Part shown: positions 43,684-54,017 of the stretch, piece after piece
Numbering within the stretch: position 1 is the first letter of the stretch
Layout of the letters: each line of letters starts with the position of its first letter
Notes under the pieces: model-generated
The model's input: the letters and a program-made list of their open reading frames with translations, nothing else
The model's database searches: none
What the model was told of the DNA's origin: nothing
Program-made: the position numbers and the translations under genes
Assembly (NCBI RefSeq): GCF_042453785.1
Contig: NC_091671.1
Span: forward strand, 8,750,001 to 8,814,000
Length of the DNA stretch: 64,000 nt
Direction of reading: 5' to 3'
DNA from: Malus domestica
Lineage: Eukaryota; Streptophyta; Magnoliopsida; Rosales; Rosaceae

Positions 43684-46127
43684 ATGGAGAGAGGCCAACC
43701 TGCTGCGCCGAGCAGCTTAGAGATAAAGGTGGTGAGTCCACGGCGGAGCGACAACGTTGTGCACCCGGCGGGACAGCCTCCGGAGACCACGACGCCGCGG
43801 CGGTCGTTCAGCGACTACAGCCCGTTGAAGAGGTGGGTGTCATGGCTGGTGTCGTCGATTGTGGTGGCCAACATTGTGGTTTTTGTGGTGACCATGTTCG
43901 TGAACGATTGCCCCAAGAACTCCGACACTTGCATTGGTCGGTTCCTCGGCCGCCTCTCCTTTCAGCCCTTCAAGGAAAACCACGTAAAGCTTTCACTCTT
44001 TTATTTGTTGGGGTTTGGAGTTTTGGATTGAAATTTGTGTTTTGGGATTTATTGGGTATTTACATGTGGAAATTTGGAAAATTTTAGTTGTGGATTGTGG
44101 GGAACTGCCGGAGTGGCGGCGAACCGTTTCATATAAGTTGATCTCGTTTGTGTGTTTTTGGTGAAACTATGATGAGAAGGGTTGGATAGTTGGATTGGTT
44201 TTGTTGTGAAATTAGAGTGGGATCAATCAAGGTTGAGACTTTTTTAGGTAAGAGTAATTGTGAAAGTTATGTTTTTACCTTTTTTTTTGGTCAATTTTAT
44301 GACTTGGTGGATTTAGAATTTTGGTTATATTACATATATTTGTAAAGAAAATAGTTGAACTGCATGAAGCTTGATGTAATTCTGCTTTTAATCAATGTTG
44401 GACTTGGGAACCCTAGTGAATATGGAAGTGAATCTACGATCAGTTGAGAAACTTAAAGGAGCTAGACGGGTAATGAGGGTTTATGTATTTAGTGACATTC
44501 AGGCAATGCTTGATGTCTATTTGATGTCGGCATATCGGAAATGCTTGAACAAAGAAGAAGGGAGCTCTGCACTTATCGGAAATACTTGAAGAGTTGCAAG
44601 TAGTGAACTACTTGGCTTGATTAGATTGCTATGTTAACCAAAATGTCCCCTGTAATATGTTACAGGGTTAAAGTTTTACAGTAGTGTTCTTTAGCGATTT
44701 AGTTTCAAAATTTTCGTTCGACTTTCCTTGCTCTGTGAGGTCAATGTTAGAATGATTATGGAAAAATGAAATTGTTTGTCATAATATCTCTGGTAAGAGC
44801 GGGTATGCGTTCTTCAAGGACTTGTTTGTCATTCTTTAAAGCTGTTTAATGTGCTCATTTCAGTATGTGTCATCCAAAGTCTATAACTGCTAAAAGTAGC
44901 ACTACAAGGCCAAGGGAGCTATCATCTGTATGGAAATAAGAGCTATAGACATGCCCCATAAGGGTCAATAGGTCTCAGCTGCACATCTAAGTATCTAACT
45001 TGTTTCTCATATGTTTTCATCCTGAAGGTTAGAAAAGATGGGTGCTCTAGACGTTCAGAGAGTGGTTCATCGACACTAGGGATGGCGGCTGATCTCATGT
45101 ATGTGGTTACATGCTGGAGTTTTCCACGTGCTTGTCAATATGCTGAGTCTTGTAGTAAAAGATAAAGCACACGACATAAATTGTAGAATAATAAATTAGT
45201 TACCAAGTGCAAAACTTCTTTCATAAATCTAGAAGAGAAACACTTTCCGGATGGTTTCACCTACCTTGCGATTAATCTACAGAGGATTTCTATGCATTTG
45301 TTTATTGAATTGTAATCCTAGAGTAGTGGTCATGTAGTGCTGGTTGCATTATAACTTTCACCAGTATGTTGCTAGGTTTGATGGAAACAAGAGGACGTTT
45401 TATTCAGCGGTGAGCAAAGAAAAGAGTTTATACACCGAAGATGGGGTTCAAACTTTAGTTTTAGACATAGTATTTCATTTTATAGAATAAAATTGCTTGA
45501 AACAAAAGCTGAGAGATTATTTCAGTTTTCCATCACATCTGTGGGAACAAGGATTGTTTTGGATATCCAGTACATGTAGACATGGTTCCTCATTTTGAAA
45601 TGTTTCAAGATGCCGTCTATTTGAAAAGATTGAAAAAATAATAGTTTGATGCTGATCTACATCATGTACGGTTGTTTTGATGAACTGTTTTAACTAATTG
45701 GTTTGAAATTCTAATTTTTTTTTTATTTGTTCTTCGGCAGTTCGAATTGGTTTCCTATATTCTCATGTCTGGTTTTGGTGGGAGTTTGCTTTCAGCTCTT
45801 TTTATTCAATATGGTATTTCTGTTGGTGCTTCTGGTGCACTTTTTGGTTTACTCGGAAGCATGCTTTCAGAGCTCATATCAAATTGGACAATGTATGTAA
45901 ATAAGGTAAATAAAGTTTCTGTATACTCAACGATGCACCTCTTTATAGTATGTGCACGACCCTTTGATCTTACAGTTTCAGATTTCAATCCGCAGTTGGC
46001 AGCATTGCTTACTTTCCTTTTCATCATCATAATAAACTTAGCAGTGGGAATTCTACCACACGTGGACAACTTTGCTCATATTGGAGGATTTGTCTCCGGA
46101 TTTCTTCTTGGATTTTTTTTTTCATTT
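43684..46127 (+). pseudogene. rhomboid-like intramembrane protease (RBL), disrupted
   Basis: Exon 1 (43684-43983) encodes MERGQPAAPSSLEIKVVSPR, a first membrane segment (WLVSSIVVANIVVFVVTMFV) and DTCIGRFLGRLSFQPF, ending at a GT donor. A second exon near 45029-45150 reads LEKMGALDVQRVVHRH, then TAG (45077-45079) where glutamine is expected, then [18 protein letters not shown]; an upstream TGA also lies in its frame. Exon 3 (45741-45906) has the catalytic serine motif [11 protein letters not shown]. Exon 4 (from about 46000) has [20 protein letters not shown] and the histidine motif [19 protein letters not shown]. The C-terminal membrane helix and HCSWCHYL tail are missing, as similarity ends near 46127. 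Both catalytic residues survive in sequence, but the stops and truncation argue for a pseudogene. It is the less decayed counterpart of 11179-12417. Confidence 0.78.
44170..45028. other. first intron of the rhomboid-like gene
   Basis: Long AT-rich intron sequence between exon 1 and the damaged exon 2. Nothing else was recognised in it. Confidence 0.45.
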
Positions 46128-46142
46128 TGAACCAAATGTTAC

Positions 46143-46680
46143 AAATTTCAATCAATGCTCTCGAGTCTTGAACCAAATGTTTTTTCATTTTGGATGATTG
46201 CCAAATGTTTCCAGAGAGCTTCTGAAGTCAAGGTGCTTTAAGGGTCTTGGTCCTTGGCGTACCGAAAATGCCAGACAATAGGGCCCAGTAGTGGAAGTAA
46301 GCTAGTGAAGTCGTCTAAAAAAACAAGCCGAAGTTGTTATCATTTACTTGGATTTATTCCTTCTCATATTTGAATTTTCAAGAAACAGAAACTGTGGTGT
46401 AAGTTCCTCCTATGATCCTATGCTTCTACAATTTTCAATCAATGCTCTCGAGTCTTGAGCCCCCATGAAGTTTAAAAATTAAGAAAGCTTTCATTTTAGA
46501 TGGTTGCCAAATGTTTCCAGTCAGCTTCTGGAGTCAAGGTGCTTTAAGGGTCTTGGTCCTTGGCGTACCGAAAGTCCCAGACAATAGGTCCAAGTAGTGG
46601 AAGTAAGCTAGTGAAGTCGTCTAAAAAAACAAGCCAAAGTTGTTCCTCCTATGATCCTATCCTTCTATAAATTTCCTTCT
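46143..46680. repeat. tandem duplication in the receptor-kinase promoter (~290-bp unit)
   Basis: A unit containing TCAATCAATGCTCTCGAGTC, CAAGGTGCTTTAAGGGTCTT, GGAAGTAAGCTAGTGAAGTC and TCCTCCTATGATCCTAT occurs twice in tandem (about 46143-46432 and 46433-46680). The copies differ at scattered sites. Only the second copy has CTATAAATTTCC at its end; the first reads CTACAATTTTC there. Confidence 0.85.
46666..46672 (+). promoter_or_regulatory. TATA box of the receptor kinase gene
   Basis: TATAAAT lies 25 bp before the first in-frame ATG (46691) and 109 bp before the second (46775). A start site 25-35 bp downstream of it would fall at about 46692-46705, which favours translation from 46775. Confidence 0.55.
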
Positions 46681-46690
46681 CGTGTAACAA

Positions 46691-49600
46691 ATGGAACTCA
46701 CCAAATTCACTCAACACCCATCTCTCTATTTTTTTCTGCTTCTCTCTCTAGTTATATGGTTAACCAGATCAGAAATGGGGGTTTTGGTTGTGAAATTGAT
46801 CTTAATATACTTGCTTTTCAGTGCAGGGTTTGTTTGCTGTAGGAGCTCCCTGCAATCGGGACTCGGAGGGAACGCAACGGATAGGCTGGCGCTGCTTGCC
46901 ATCAAAGATCTTCATAATTACAACGTGATGAGCTCCTGGAACGAATCCACGCACTTTTGCATGTGGCATGGTGTGACGTGCAGTCGACGACATCACCAAA
47001 GGGTCACTACCCTACACCCGCAATCTCAAAATCTGGTAGGGAAACTATCCCCAAACATTGGAAATCTAAGTTTTCTAAGGGAACTGTGGCTGCGAAATAA
47101 CAGCTTCAGTCATGCAATTCCTCCACAAATTGGGAATTTGCGTAGGTTGCAGGTATTGCGATTAGACGTTAACTCGTTTAGTGCCAGTATTCCACACAAT
47201 ATATCATATTGCTTCAACCTTATCCATGTGAATTTCAGTCGCAACAAGTTGGTGGGTAAAATTCCTTCAGAAATTGGATTGCTGTTGAAGCTACAAAAGT
47301 TTACATTAGAAACTAATAATGTAACGGGACCGGTCCCTCCTTCCTTGGGGAACCTTTCGTCTCTCCAGGTACTGGTTCTTAGTCGTAATCACTTGATGGG
47401 AAACATCCCCAGTTCTCTTGGCCAATTGAAAAAATTAACCTTCTTGGGATTGGGGTTAAATAAGTTGTCGGGTAGCATCCCTTCCTCCATTTATAACCTC
47501 TCTTCTCTTGTTACATTTTTCATGGCATTTAACGAAATTCAAGGGAGTATTCCATCAGATATTGGCAAAAGTATTCCTAATCTCGGAGTCTTCAGCGTCG
47601 CCTCAAACCTACTTACTGGGTCCATACCTCCCGCAATATTCAATGTCACAAGTGTGCGGGCTTTTGAAGTTGGGGATAACAACCTAATCGGACAGGTACC
47701 GAATCTCCAAAAGCTTTACAACCTCCAGCGGTTCAACGTTGAACTTAATAATATTGGAAGCGGTAAAGATGGTGACTTAAGTTTTCTCTCGGACTTGACC
47801 AATGCCACCCAGTTACAATGGTTGATTATAAGCAACAACAATTTTGGAGGGACATTGCCCATGTCAATATCCAATCTCTCAACCAAACTAGATACGTTTT
47901 GGGTGCACCTTAACCAAATATGTGGAAGCATCCCATCTGGGATAGGGAATCTGGTGAGCTTGCAATCGTTGGATTTGGGGAATAATAACTTCACAGGTAA
48001 CATCCCCTCTGACATGGGTAAGCTTTCAAACCTTGGAGCATTAGAAATTTTCATGAACAAATTATCAGGAAATATTCCACTTTCCTTAGGAAATTTAACC
48101 AAGTTATTCTATCTTCGGTTGGATGGAAATTATCTTGAGGGCAGCATTCCTTCAGGTCTGGGGGAATGCCATGGGTTGCAATTGTTGGATCTTTCTTATA
48201 ACCTCCTAAATGGCACAATACCCAAACAAGTTTTTAGACTCCCCTCCTTATCGATTGCTTTGGAATTGTCTAATAACCTCTTCACAGGTTCCCTTCCCCC
48301 GGAGGTTGGGAATTTCCAGAGTCTAAGTGAGCTTTATCTTTCTGATAACATGCTATCTGGAGAACTCCCCAGTAGCCTTGGTGGTTGTGAGAGTTTAGAA
48401 GTCCTGCATTTGCAAGGAAACTTCTTCAATGGGTCCATTCCTTTGTCTATGAGTTCAGTGAGAGGGATTCGAGATCTAGACCTTTCTCGCAATAATTTTT
48501 CAGGGGAAATTCCAAAATTTTTAGAAGGTTTTAGATTCCTGAATAATCTGAACTTATCATTCAATCAATTTTGGGGAATGGTACCTACTGGAGGTGTTTT
48601 CAAAAATGCGAGTGCTATTTCAATTGTTGGCAACACTAATCTGTGCAGCCCTGTTGCTAATTTAAAGCTTCCCAAGTGCAAGTCTAATGAGACCAAGAAA
48701 CGAAGATTGTCTCGTAGCTTCAAACTAATACTCCCTTTAGTATTTGGACTTAGTCTTCTAGGAATAGCCATGGTGTTCTTCTATTTCTTTCTTTGTTCGT
48801 CAAGGAAGAAAAAGAAAGAAATTTCATTGAGCACTTTGGGGAACACTATCTTGCAAGTGTCATATGCTACTCTACTCGAGGCTACTGACGGGTTCTCAGA
48901 GGCTAATTTAATTGGTGCTGGTAGTTTTGGGTCTGTGTACAAAGGAGTTCTTGATGAGGATGATAAAGCTCAACTTGTTGCCGTGAAGGTGTTTAACTTG
49001 TTACGCCATGGAGGTTCGAAGAGTTTCATAGCCGAATGTGAAGCTTTGAGAAATATTAGGCATCGAAATCTTGTCAAGATTATAACTGTGTGTTCAAGTG
49101 TTGATTTTCATGGTAATGATTTCAAGGCTCTAGTTTATGAGTTCATGAACAACGGGAGCTTAGAGGAGTGGCTGCATCCACCTACTGGAACTGAAGAGTT
49201 AAGAGATCATATACCCAAGAAGTTAAGTCTTCTTCAGAGGCTAGAAATTGCCATTGGTGTTGCTTGTGCACTGGATTATCTTCATAATCATTGTGAAACG
49301 CCAATAGTTCATTGTGATCTCAAGCCAAGCAACGTTCTCTTGGACAACGAATTAACTGGCCATGTTTCTGACTTTGGATTAGCAAGATTTCTCTCACAAG
49401 TAACGAGTAATGTTTCAGCAATTCAGAGTCAGACAAGTTCCGCTGGAATAAGAGGAACGGTTGGTTATGCAGCTCCAGGTATATATATGTTAGATATATA
49501 TTTCATTATATTTCCTTTCTATTTTGGAGTATTAAATTTACAAAATTCAAACAGAATTATTTATACACTTATGTGATGTTTGAATTGTAGAGTATGGCAT

Positions 49601-49958
49601 GGGGAGTGAGGTGTCGACGAATGGTGATGTCTACAGCTTTGGCATTCTCTTGTTGGAGATGTTTACAGGGAAGAGACCCACCGACAACATGTTTGGTGAT
49701 AGCTTGAACCTTCATAATTTTGTCAAGATGGCTCTCCCCGGGCAAGTTACTGAGATTGCAGATGCACCACTTCTTCAAGGAGGCACGAACGAGAATCCCA
49801 ATCAATGCAACATGAGAATTCATAAAGTTGAGGTGTGCTTGAGTTCAATATTTAGAATTGGAATTGCTTGTTCTGCTGAATCCGCAACAGATCGACTAAA
49901 GAATATCAATTATGCTGCATCTGAACTTCATTCCATTAGGAATACTTTTCTTGGATAG
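46691..49958 (+). CDS. LRR receptor-like kinase, LRR-XII (EFR/Xa21-like), non-RD; two exons
   Basis: A single-pass receptor kinase, likely at the plasma membrane and of the immune-receptor subfamily. Exon 1 is 46691-49478, the intron is 49479-49590 (GTATAT...TTGTAG) and exon 2 is 49591-49958. Joined, they give 1051 residues, or 1023 if translation starts at Met29 (46775, [19 protein letters not shown]), which makes a good signal peptide. In order: N-terminal cap with [10 protein letters not shown], about 21 leucine-rich repeats (residues ~100-650), juxtamembrane region, membrane segment [19 protein letters not shown] (~676-700), and a kinase with [36 protein letters not shown] and [11 protein letters not shown]. 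Cysteine instead of arginine before the catalytic aspartate marks the non-RD class typical of pattern-recognition receptors. No frameshift or stop is seen. Splicing keeps the frame (CCAG|AG gives Pro-Glu). A partly duplicated promoter lies upstream. Ligand unknown. Confidence 0.88.
49479..49590 (+). other. intron of the LRR receptor kinase
   Basis: The 112-bp intron starts GTATATATATG and ends TTTGAATTGTAG. Its position within the activation segment (Ala-Pro-Glu) matches the conserved intron of LRR-XII kinases. Reading through gives an early stop. Confidence 0.85.
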
Positions 49959-50219
49959 AAACTCTTTTTTATGTGCTTTTGTGATGGAGAAATTTCGTGC
50001 ATTGCCTGTGAAGTCTAGCTTTTATGTTACCACAGTAGATGTGGAAGTTTGCAATATAAATAATCACCAATGAGGTTCATTGTGTGAAGAGTATTACTAC
50101 TTCTTATACTCGGTTTTTTTTTTGTAATATTCACATCGATTAAAGTCTAGTTTGTGCCACGAAATTGTTGAATATTCGCATTGACGGATTGCAAATTTTT
50201 GAAAGATTCATAACCTCAA
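49959..50219. other. 3' flank of the receptor kinase
   Basis: Likely 3' UTR and terminator; the AT-rich stretch includes AATATAAATAATC, a possible far-upstream or polyadenylation signal. No other feature was recognised. Confidence 0.4.
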
Positions 50220-50400
50220 AACCCTCAACATTCAATAAAATCATTTTGGAAGCTGTAAAGATGGTGATTTGAGTTTCCTATCAGACTTGGCCACTATCAG
50301 TGTAAGGTGGTTTCGAAAATCAAAGTGCAATTTCAATTGTTGTCAACACTAGATTCTTCAAGGGCATTCCGAATCTCAAGCTGCCCAATTGCAAGTCTCA
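50220..50400 (+). pseudogene. degenerate LRR-XII receptor kinase fragment
   Basis: It reads [11 protein letters not shown] (matching residues of the intact gene near 47770) and, after a deletion of several hundred codons, SAISIVVNTRFFKGIPNLKL and PNCKS (matching the region before the membrane segment near 48640-48680). The similarity stops exactly at TGCAAGTCT, directly before the CACTTG terminus of the CACTA-like repeat. It is an internally deleted tandem copy of the receptor kinase. Confidence 0.7.
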
Positions 50401-50950
50401 CTTGTACAAAGATGCTCATCTATCACGGTCAATGCCCATGATAGATTGAAATCCACCACGGGCACTGTGTCGTTATTAATTTGGTTGTAATAAAAAATCT
50501 TAGTTTCTACCACGGATTGTGTCTGTTGTCAAATGTAATATAAACACGGATTGTGCCCGTAGTAGATTGAGATTTAACACCACACTCATTATGGTCGTTG
50601 TGGATTATAAATTGAACCACGGCAAACGCCCGTTCTAAAAAAATTTCCAAACATAAATAAATCATTTAATATGTATACAAATTTATTACAATATGATAAT
50701 TACATAAAAAATGGCAGATTCAAATATTACAAACTGCACACTAAAGCTGACAATGAGTTATAACTAGACCACAACACCACATCTACCAAGGCTGATTGAC
50801 CACAGGCAAAAATGTTCGTTATAAAAAGTTCAATTTAACCACGGATATTTGAAGTCCGTGGTAAATAAATCAGTTTAACAACTGGCATATATAGGTCCAT
50901 TGTGGAAGTGGTTAAAATAACAATGATCTTTTAAAGCATGTTGTAGTTTA
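50401..50950. mobile_element. CACTA-like terminus with ACCACGG subterminal repeats (left)
   Basis: It begins CACTTGTACAAAGATGCTCATC and contains many copies of ACCACGG/CCGTGGT-type motifs in both orientations. About 170 bp at its left end match 61545-61713 in inverted orientation. Inverted short termini plus dense subterminal repeats fit a CACTA (En/Spm) element. No TNP2 transposase was seen. Confidence 0.5.
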
Positions 50951-52390
50951 GCTAAATACTAGGAAAAGTGCCCGCACGATGCTGCGGGTTTTTAAATCGT
51001 ATAAAATATGTAGAAAGTTACACTATGTACATATACTATTTACATACGTGTGAAATCTATTTACAACCCTAAAAAAAGGTTTCAACTTTGACATAACAAA
51101 AACAGTTTGGACAAATCTTAGCAAGAATTAACTAATATATATGAAGGGATCCCCTATAATGATAGTTTGCACAACTATCATTATAGGATCAGTTTGGACA
51201 AATCTTAGCAAGAATTAACTGATATGTCTGGAATTAACTGATATATATGAAGGGATCCCCTATAATAAGTAGAAAATGAAAAACCTTTCCTTCTGTAAGA
51301 AAGAAAGTAGTAATGGTAACATCAGTTCCAGACATATTTTAAGTGTCGAATATAGGAGCATACTTATTAGCTATTGGATTATATCTCATCAATAACAAAT
51401 AGCCAATTTCCACACCATTTTTCTATAGCTTCATAGTTGGCATAGTCTGAGCTAGTAACAAATCTCTCCACTTCTTTGAGATAGTTTTGAGCAATCTGTG
51501 ATTCCCATGAGACACCTTTGCCTAACATCTCAATGCTAAATCATCAGGAAATCCAGGAATAAGACATTGGTGCAAAAATTCTCTATATTCCAAAAGATTG
51601 TTATTAAAATCAACCAAATACTTGAGTACCAAAAAAGAGAAAACTACATGCATATAGAGCGGTAGATAAGATAAAGGTCAGTTCTTTGCGAAACCAACAT
51701 TGCATTTTACCCAAAAAAATGATATAAAAATAAAACCCAACAAAATAAAAGATGAGAATATGCAGTGGCAGTCATATAAGAGTTCATTAATTTGGTATTT
51801 CAAATTGGCCCATTCATCATTTCTATAAAATTTATATTATGGCATTCCCACGTAGCAAAACTATTATGTTAGTATTAATAAACTGAAAAGCTATATCATT
51901 GTGACCCGAGTCAACTTATCCAATCAGAAAAGTAGTGTAATATCTTTAGTAGAACATAACCTGGTCAATCGAGCAAGTTTTGTGCGAAACTCATTGAAAT
52001 TCCTTATCATTGAGGCAAACTTGTAGCTCATTATCCGCACATTGATGAAGCCGTTCCAACCCAGACTCATCTTCACCTGCAGATCGTAAGATCTATAAAA
52101 TAGAGTACAATTGTAGACACTTTGCAGCAAGGATTGTAAGATCAATAAAATGTCCAGAATATTATTTATAGGTTTCGACAAATATAAATACTATTACATA
52201 AGTTGGTTACCATTGGAATTGCATTTTGGGGGGGCTGACACGATGACAGAAATTAATATTTTCTAAAAAAACATTAGTTTCATAACAATGGGACGTATGT
52301 ATTTGATTTGTGGTTGTATAACAAATATTAACAATGACAGTAAAGTTGGTTTCACAGATAGATGATTAAAAGTGCCTAAATTTAAAAATA
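50951..52390. other. spacer, no recognised gene
   Basis: TACTAGGAAAAGTGCCCGCA with CGATGCTGCGGG near 50958-50990 resembles a Helitron-type start but is unsupported. At 51135-51265 a GGACAAATCTTAGCAAGAAT unit is duplicated. A minus-strand exon-like stretch near 51960-52080 was not recognised. Confidence 0.3.
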
Positions 52391-52391
52391 C

Positions 52392-52478
52392 CTTGAGTTA
52401 TATGGCGAAATCTCCATTTATATCCCTGTAAATCTTTTGGTGTTGCATTCTGTATTGATGGTTGCTGAGACATGCCCT
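52392..52478 (-). pseudogene. ARF-like B3-domain exon fragment
   Basis: On the minus strand it reads MSQQPSIQNATPKDLQGYKW and RFRHITQ, ending at a GT donor. The order (MSQQP, KDL-G, W-FRHI) matches the start of the DNA-binding B3 domain of auxin response factors, which usually reads KDLHG then W-FRHI and continues with a glycine. Only one exon is seen, with altered residues at otherwise fixed sites, so it is most likely a captured or relic fragment. Identification is by motif memory. Confidence 0.45.
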
Positions 52479-53000
52479 GTAAAAACATTTGTAACATGAG
52501 AGTAAAGTTTGAATAAGTATATATTTAATGGTTGAGTAAGATTATTGAGCTGAAATTCATTTTCTGGAAAAAAGTGTGCTGCTGTACAGTTAAAACACAG
52601 GTCAAACATTCACAAACCTGAAAAGAACTAAATAGCAAAATGATAAATGGTAACCAACTGAAATCCAAAGAGAAATCTACCAAATGAAAAATTCACTGTA
52701 AAGCCGAACCACTAAGGAATTGGAACTTATTTTGTAAAAAAATTGTTGAACCAGCTACAACTCTTGGTGTTGGCAACCTCAAGCATTGTGGCAACTCTTC
52801 TGTTCTCATCATAAAAAATGGCTCCTTTTTGATAAAAGAGAGTATCCATCACTGCATTGCTGCTCAGTGCCCAAATCAGTGAGAAAAAACAAATTCAAAG
52901 GTTTAAATGGAATTCCAAAACAATCCCAAAATGGGCACCCTAGAATTGTAAAGATAATGTCTTTATCAAATTTTCAATTAATTACAGCAAAACCCAAAAC

Positions 53001-53216
53001 TTAAATAGTTTTAATGAGCTTACGGGACCACTCATCAGCAAGCTCATGGCTCTTGGAACCTAACACCAAGATCTTCCAACCTCTTTCCACGGTGGCCACC
53101 ATAACCTGTTTGCTCTCTGTCCACACCCGCACCCTCTTGGACTCGACATACATCGCCAAAGACAATGTCCTAGAAGGCCCAATAATGGCTGCAGAAGAAG
53201 AGTTCTTAGCAATCAT
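53001..53216 (-). pseudogene. 3-dehydroquinate-synthase-like N-terminal fragment
   Basis: A 71-codon frame with protein-like composition contains SKRVRVWTESKQVMVATVER followed by GWKILVLGSKSHELADEWS. This resembles, from memory, the N-terminus of the archaeal-type (DHQS-II) 3-dehydroquinate synthase-like proteins of plants (VWTE-KQV--AAVERGW). It stops soon after with no catalytic region. The composition is GC-richer than the surrounding DNA. A captured first exon is the simplest reading, but a short real gene cannot be excluded. Confidence 0.4.
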
Positions 53217-53220
53217 TTAA

Positions 53221-54012
53221 TGTATGTGTGATGAAGTGAATTTGCAAATGATTCATATATCTGCAAACATTAATCAACAAACAAAAAAATATAACAAAAT
53301 GATAATTAATTTATTTTGATGAGCACATTGAGCAGCGAGGATGCACAGTAAACTATGGTTTCAGCCCAATGAAGTAGAATGCAACACAGTAGCAACCATC
53401 TTCTTCTAAGGAATGTTGGAAATATAATCTAGGAACCATCGAAGGTATTCAGGCTAAAGAAAAACACCATCAAATCTCAAAAAAAAAAAGACAGAAAAAT
53501 TCTCAAAAACAGTTAATTCAGTAGAACCTAATTGAACACTCATAAATTCAAGAATCCATGTCAATTATATTCATAGAATTTCCAAAACACGGCTCATCTC
53601 AAGCAAAATAATCCAAGGAAACCCTTAGGACTCTGTTAATACAAATCTCTTAAAGCTTTGGTCAAAGAACCTAAAAAAAAAATAACCTTGTACAGTTCTC
53701 TAATTGAAAGCCAATTGCAGGCTGCAAAAAGAGATTTATCTTATTTTAGCAAAATGAATTCCAACTGGCCACAAACCAATGCCTTGACCAAAATGAATTC
53801 CACTTAAGTGTCAACCAAATTTGCAAACATCTAAAAGTTCTTCGATTTTCACACACCAAAACAACATATCAAATTAAAAAACCAATGCCATTAGTGAAAT
53901 AAATTCGCACGGTATTTTAAGCTGTAAAACAATCACCTTGCAAATGAATAGGCACATCTGATTCTTCCAAATACTTCCACCTCCATCCTAGAATTCGTCC
54001 CGTGTCACCGCA
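53221..54012. other. AT-rich spacer, no gene seen
   Basis: No coding sequence or element boundary recognised up to the solo LTR target duplication. Confidence 0.4.
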
Positions 54013-54017
54013 AATAC

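Noticed and set aside
50958-51010. Helitron 5' end (CTAGGAAAAGTGCCCGC with a GCGGG hairpin)
   Set aside because: No TC start context, CTRR end or Rep/helicase sequence could be found; similarity is suggestive only.
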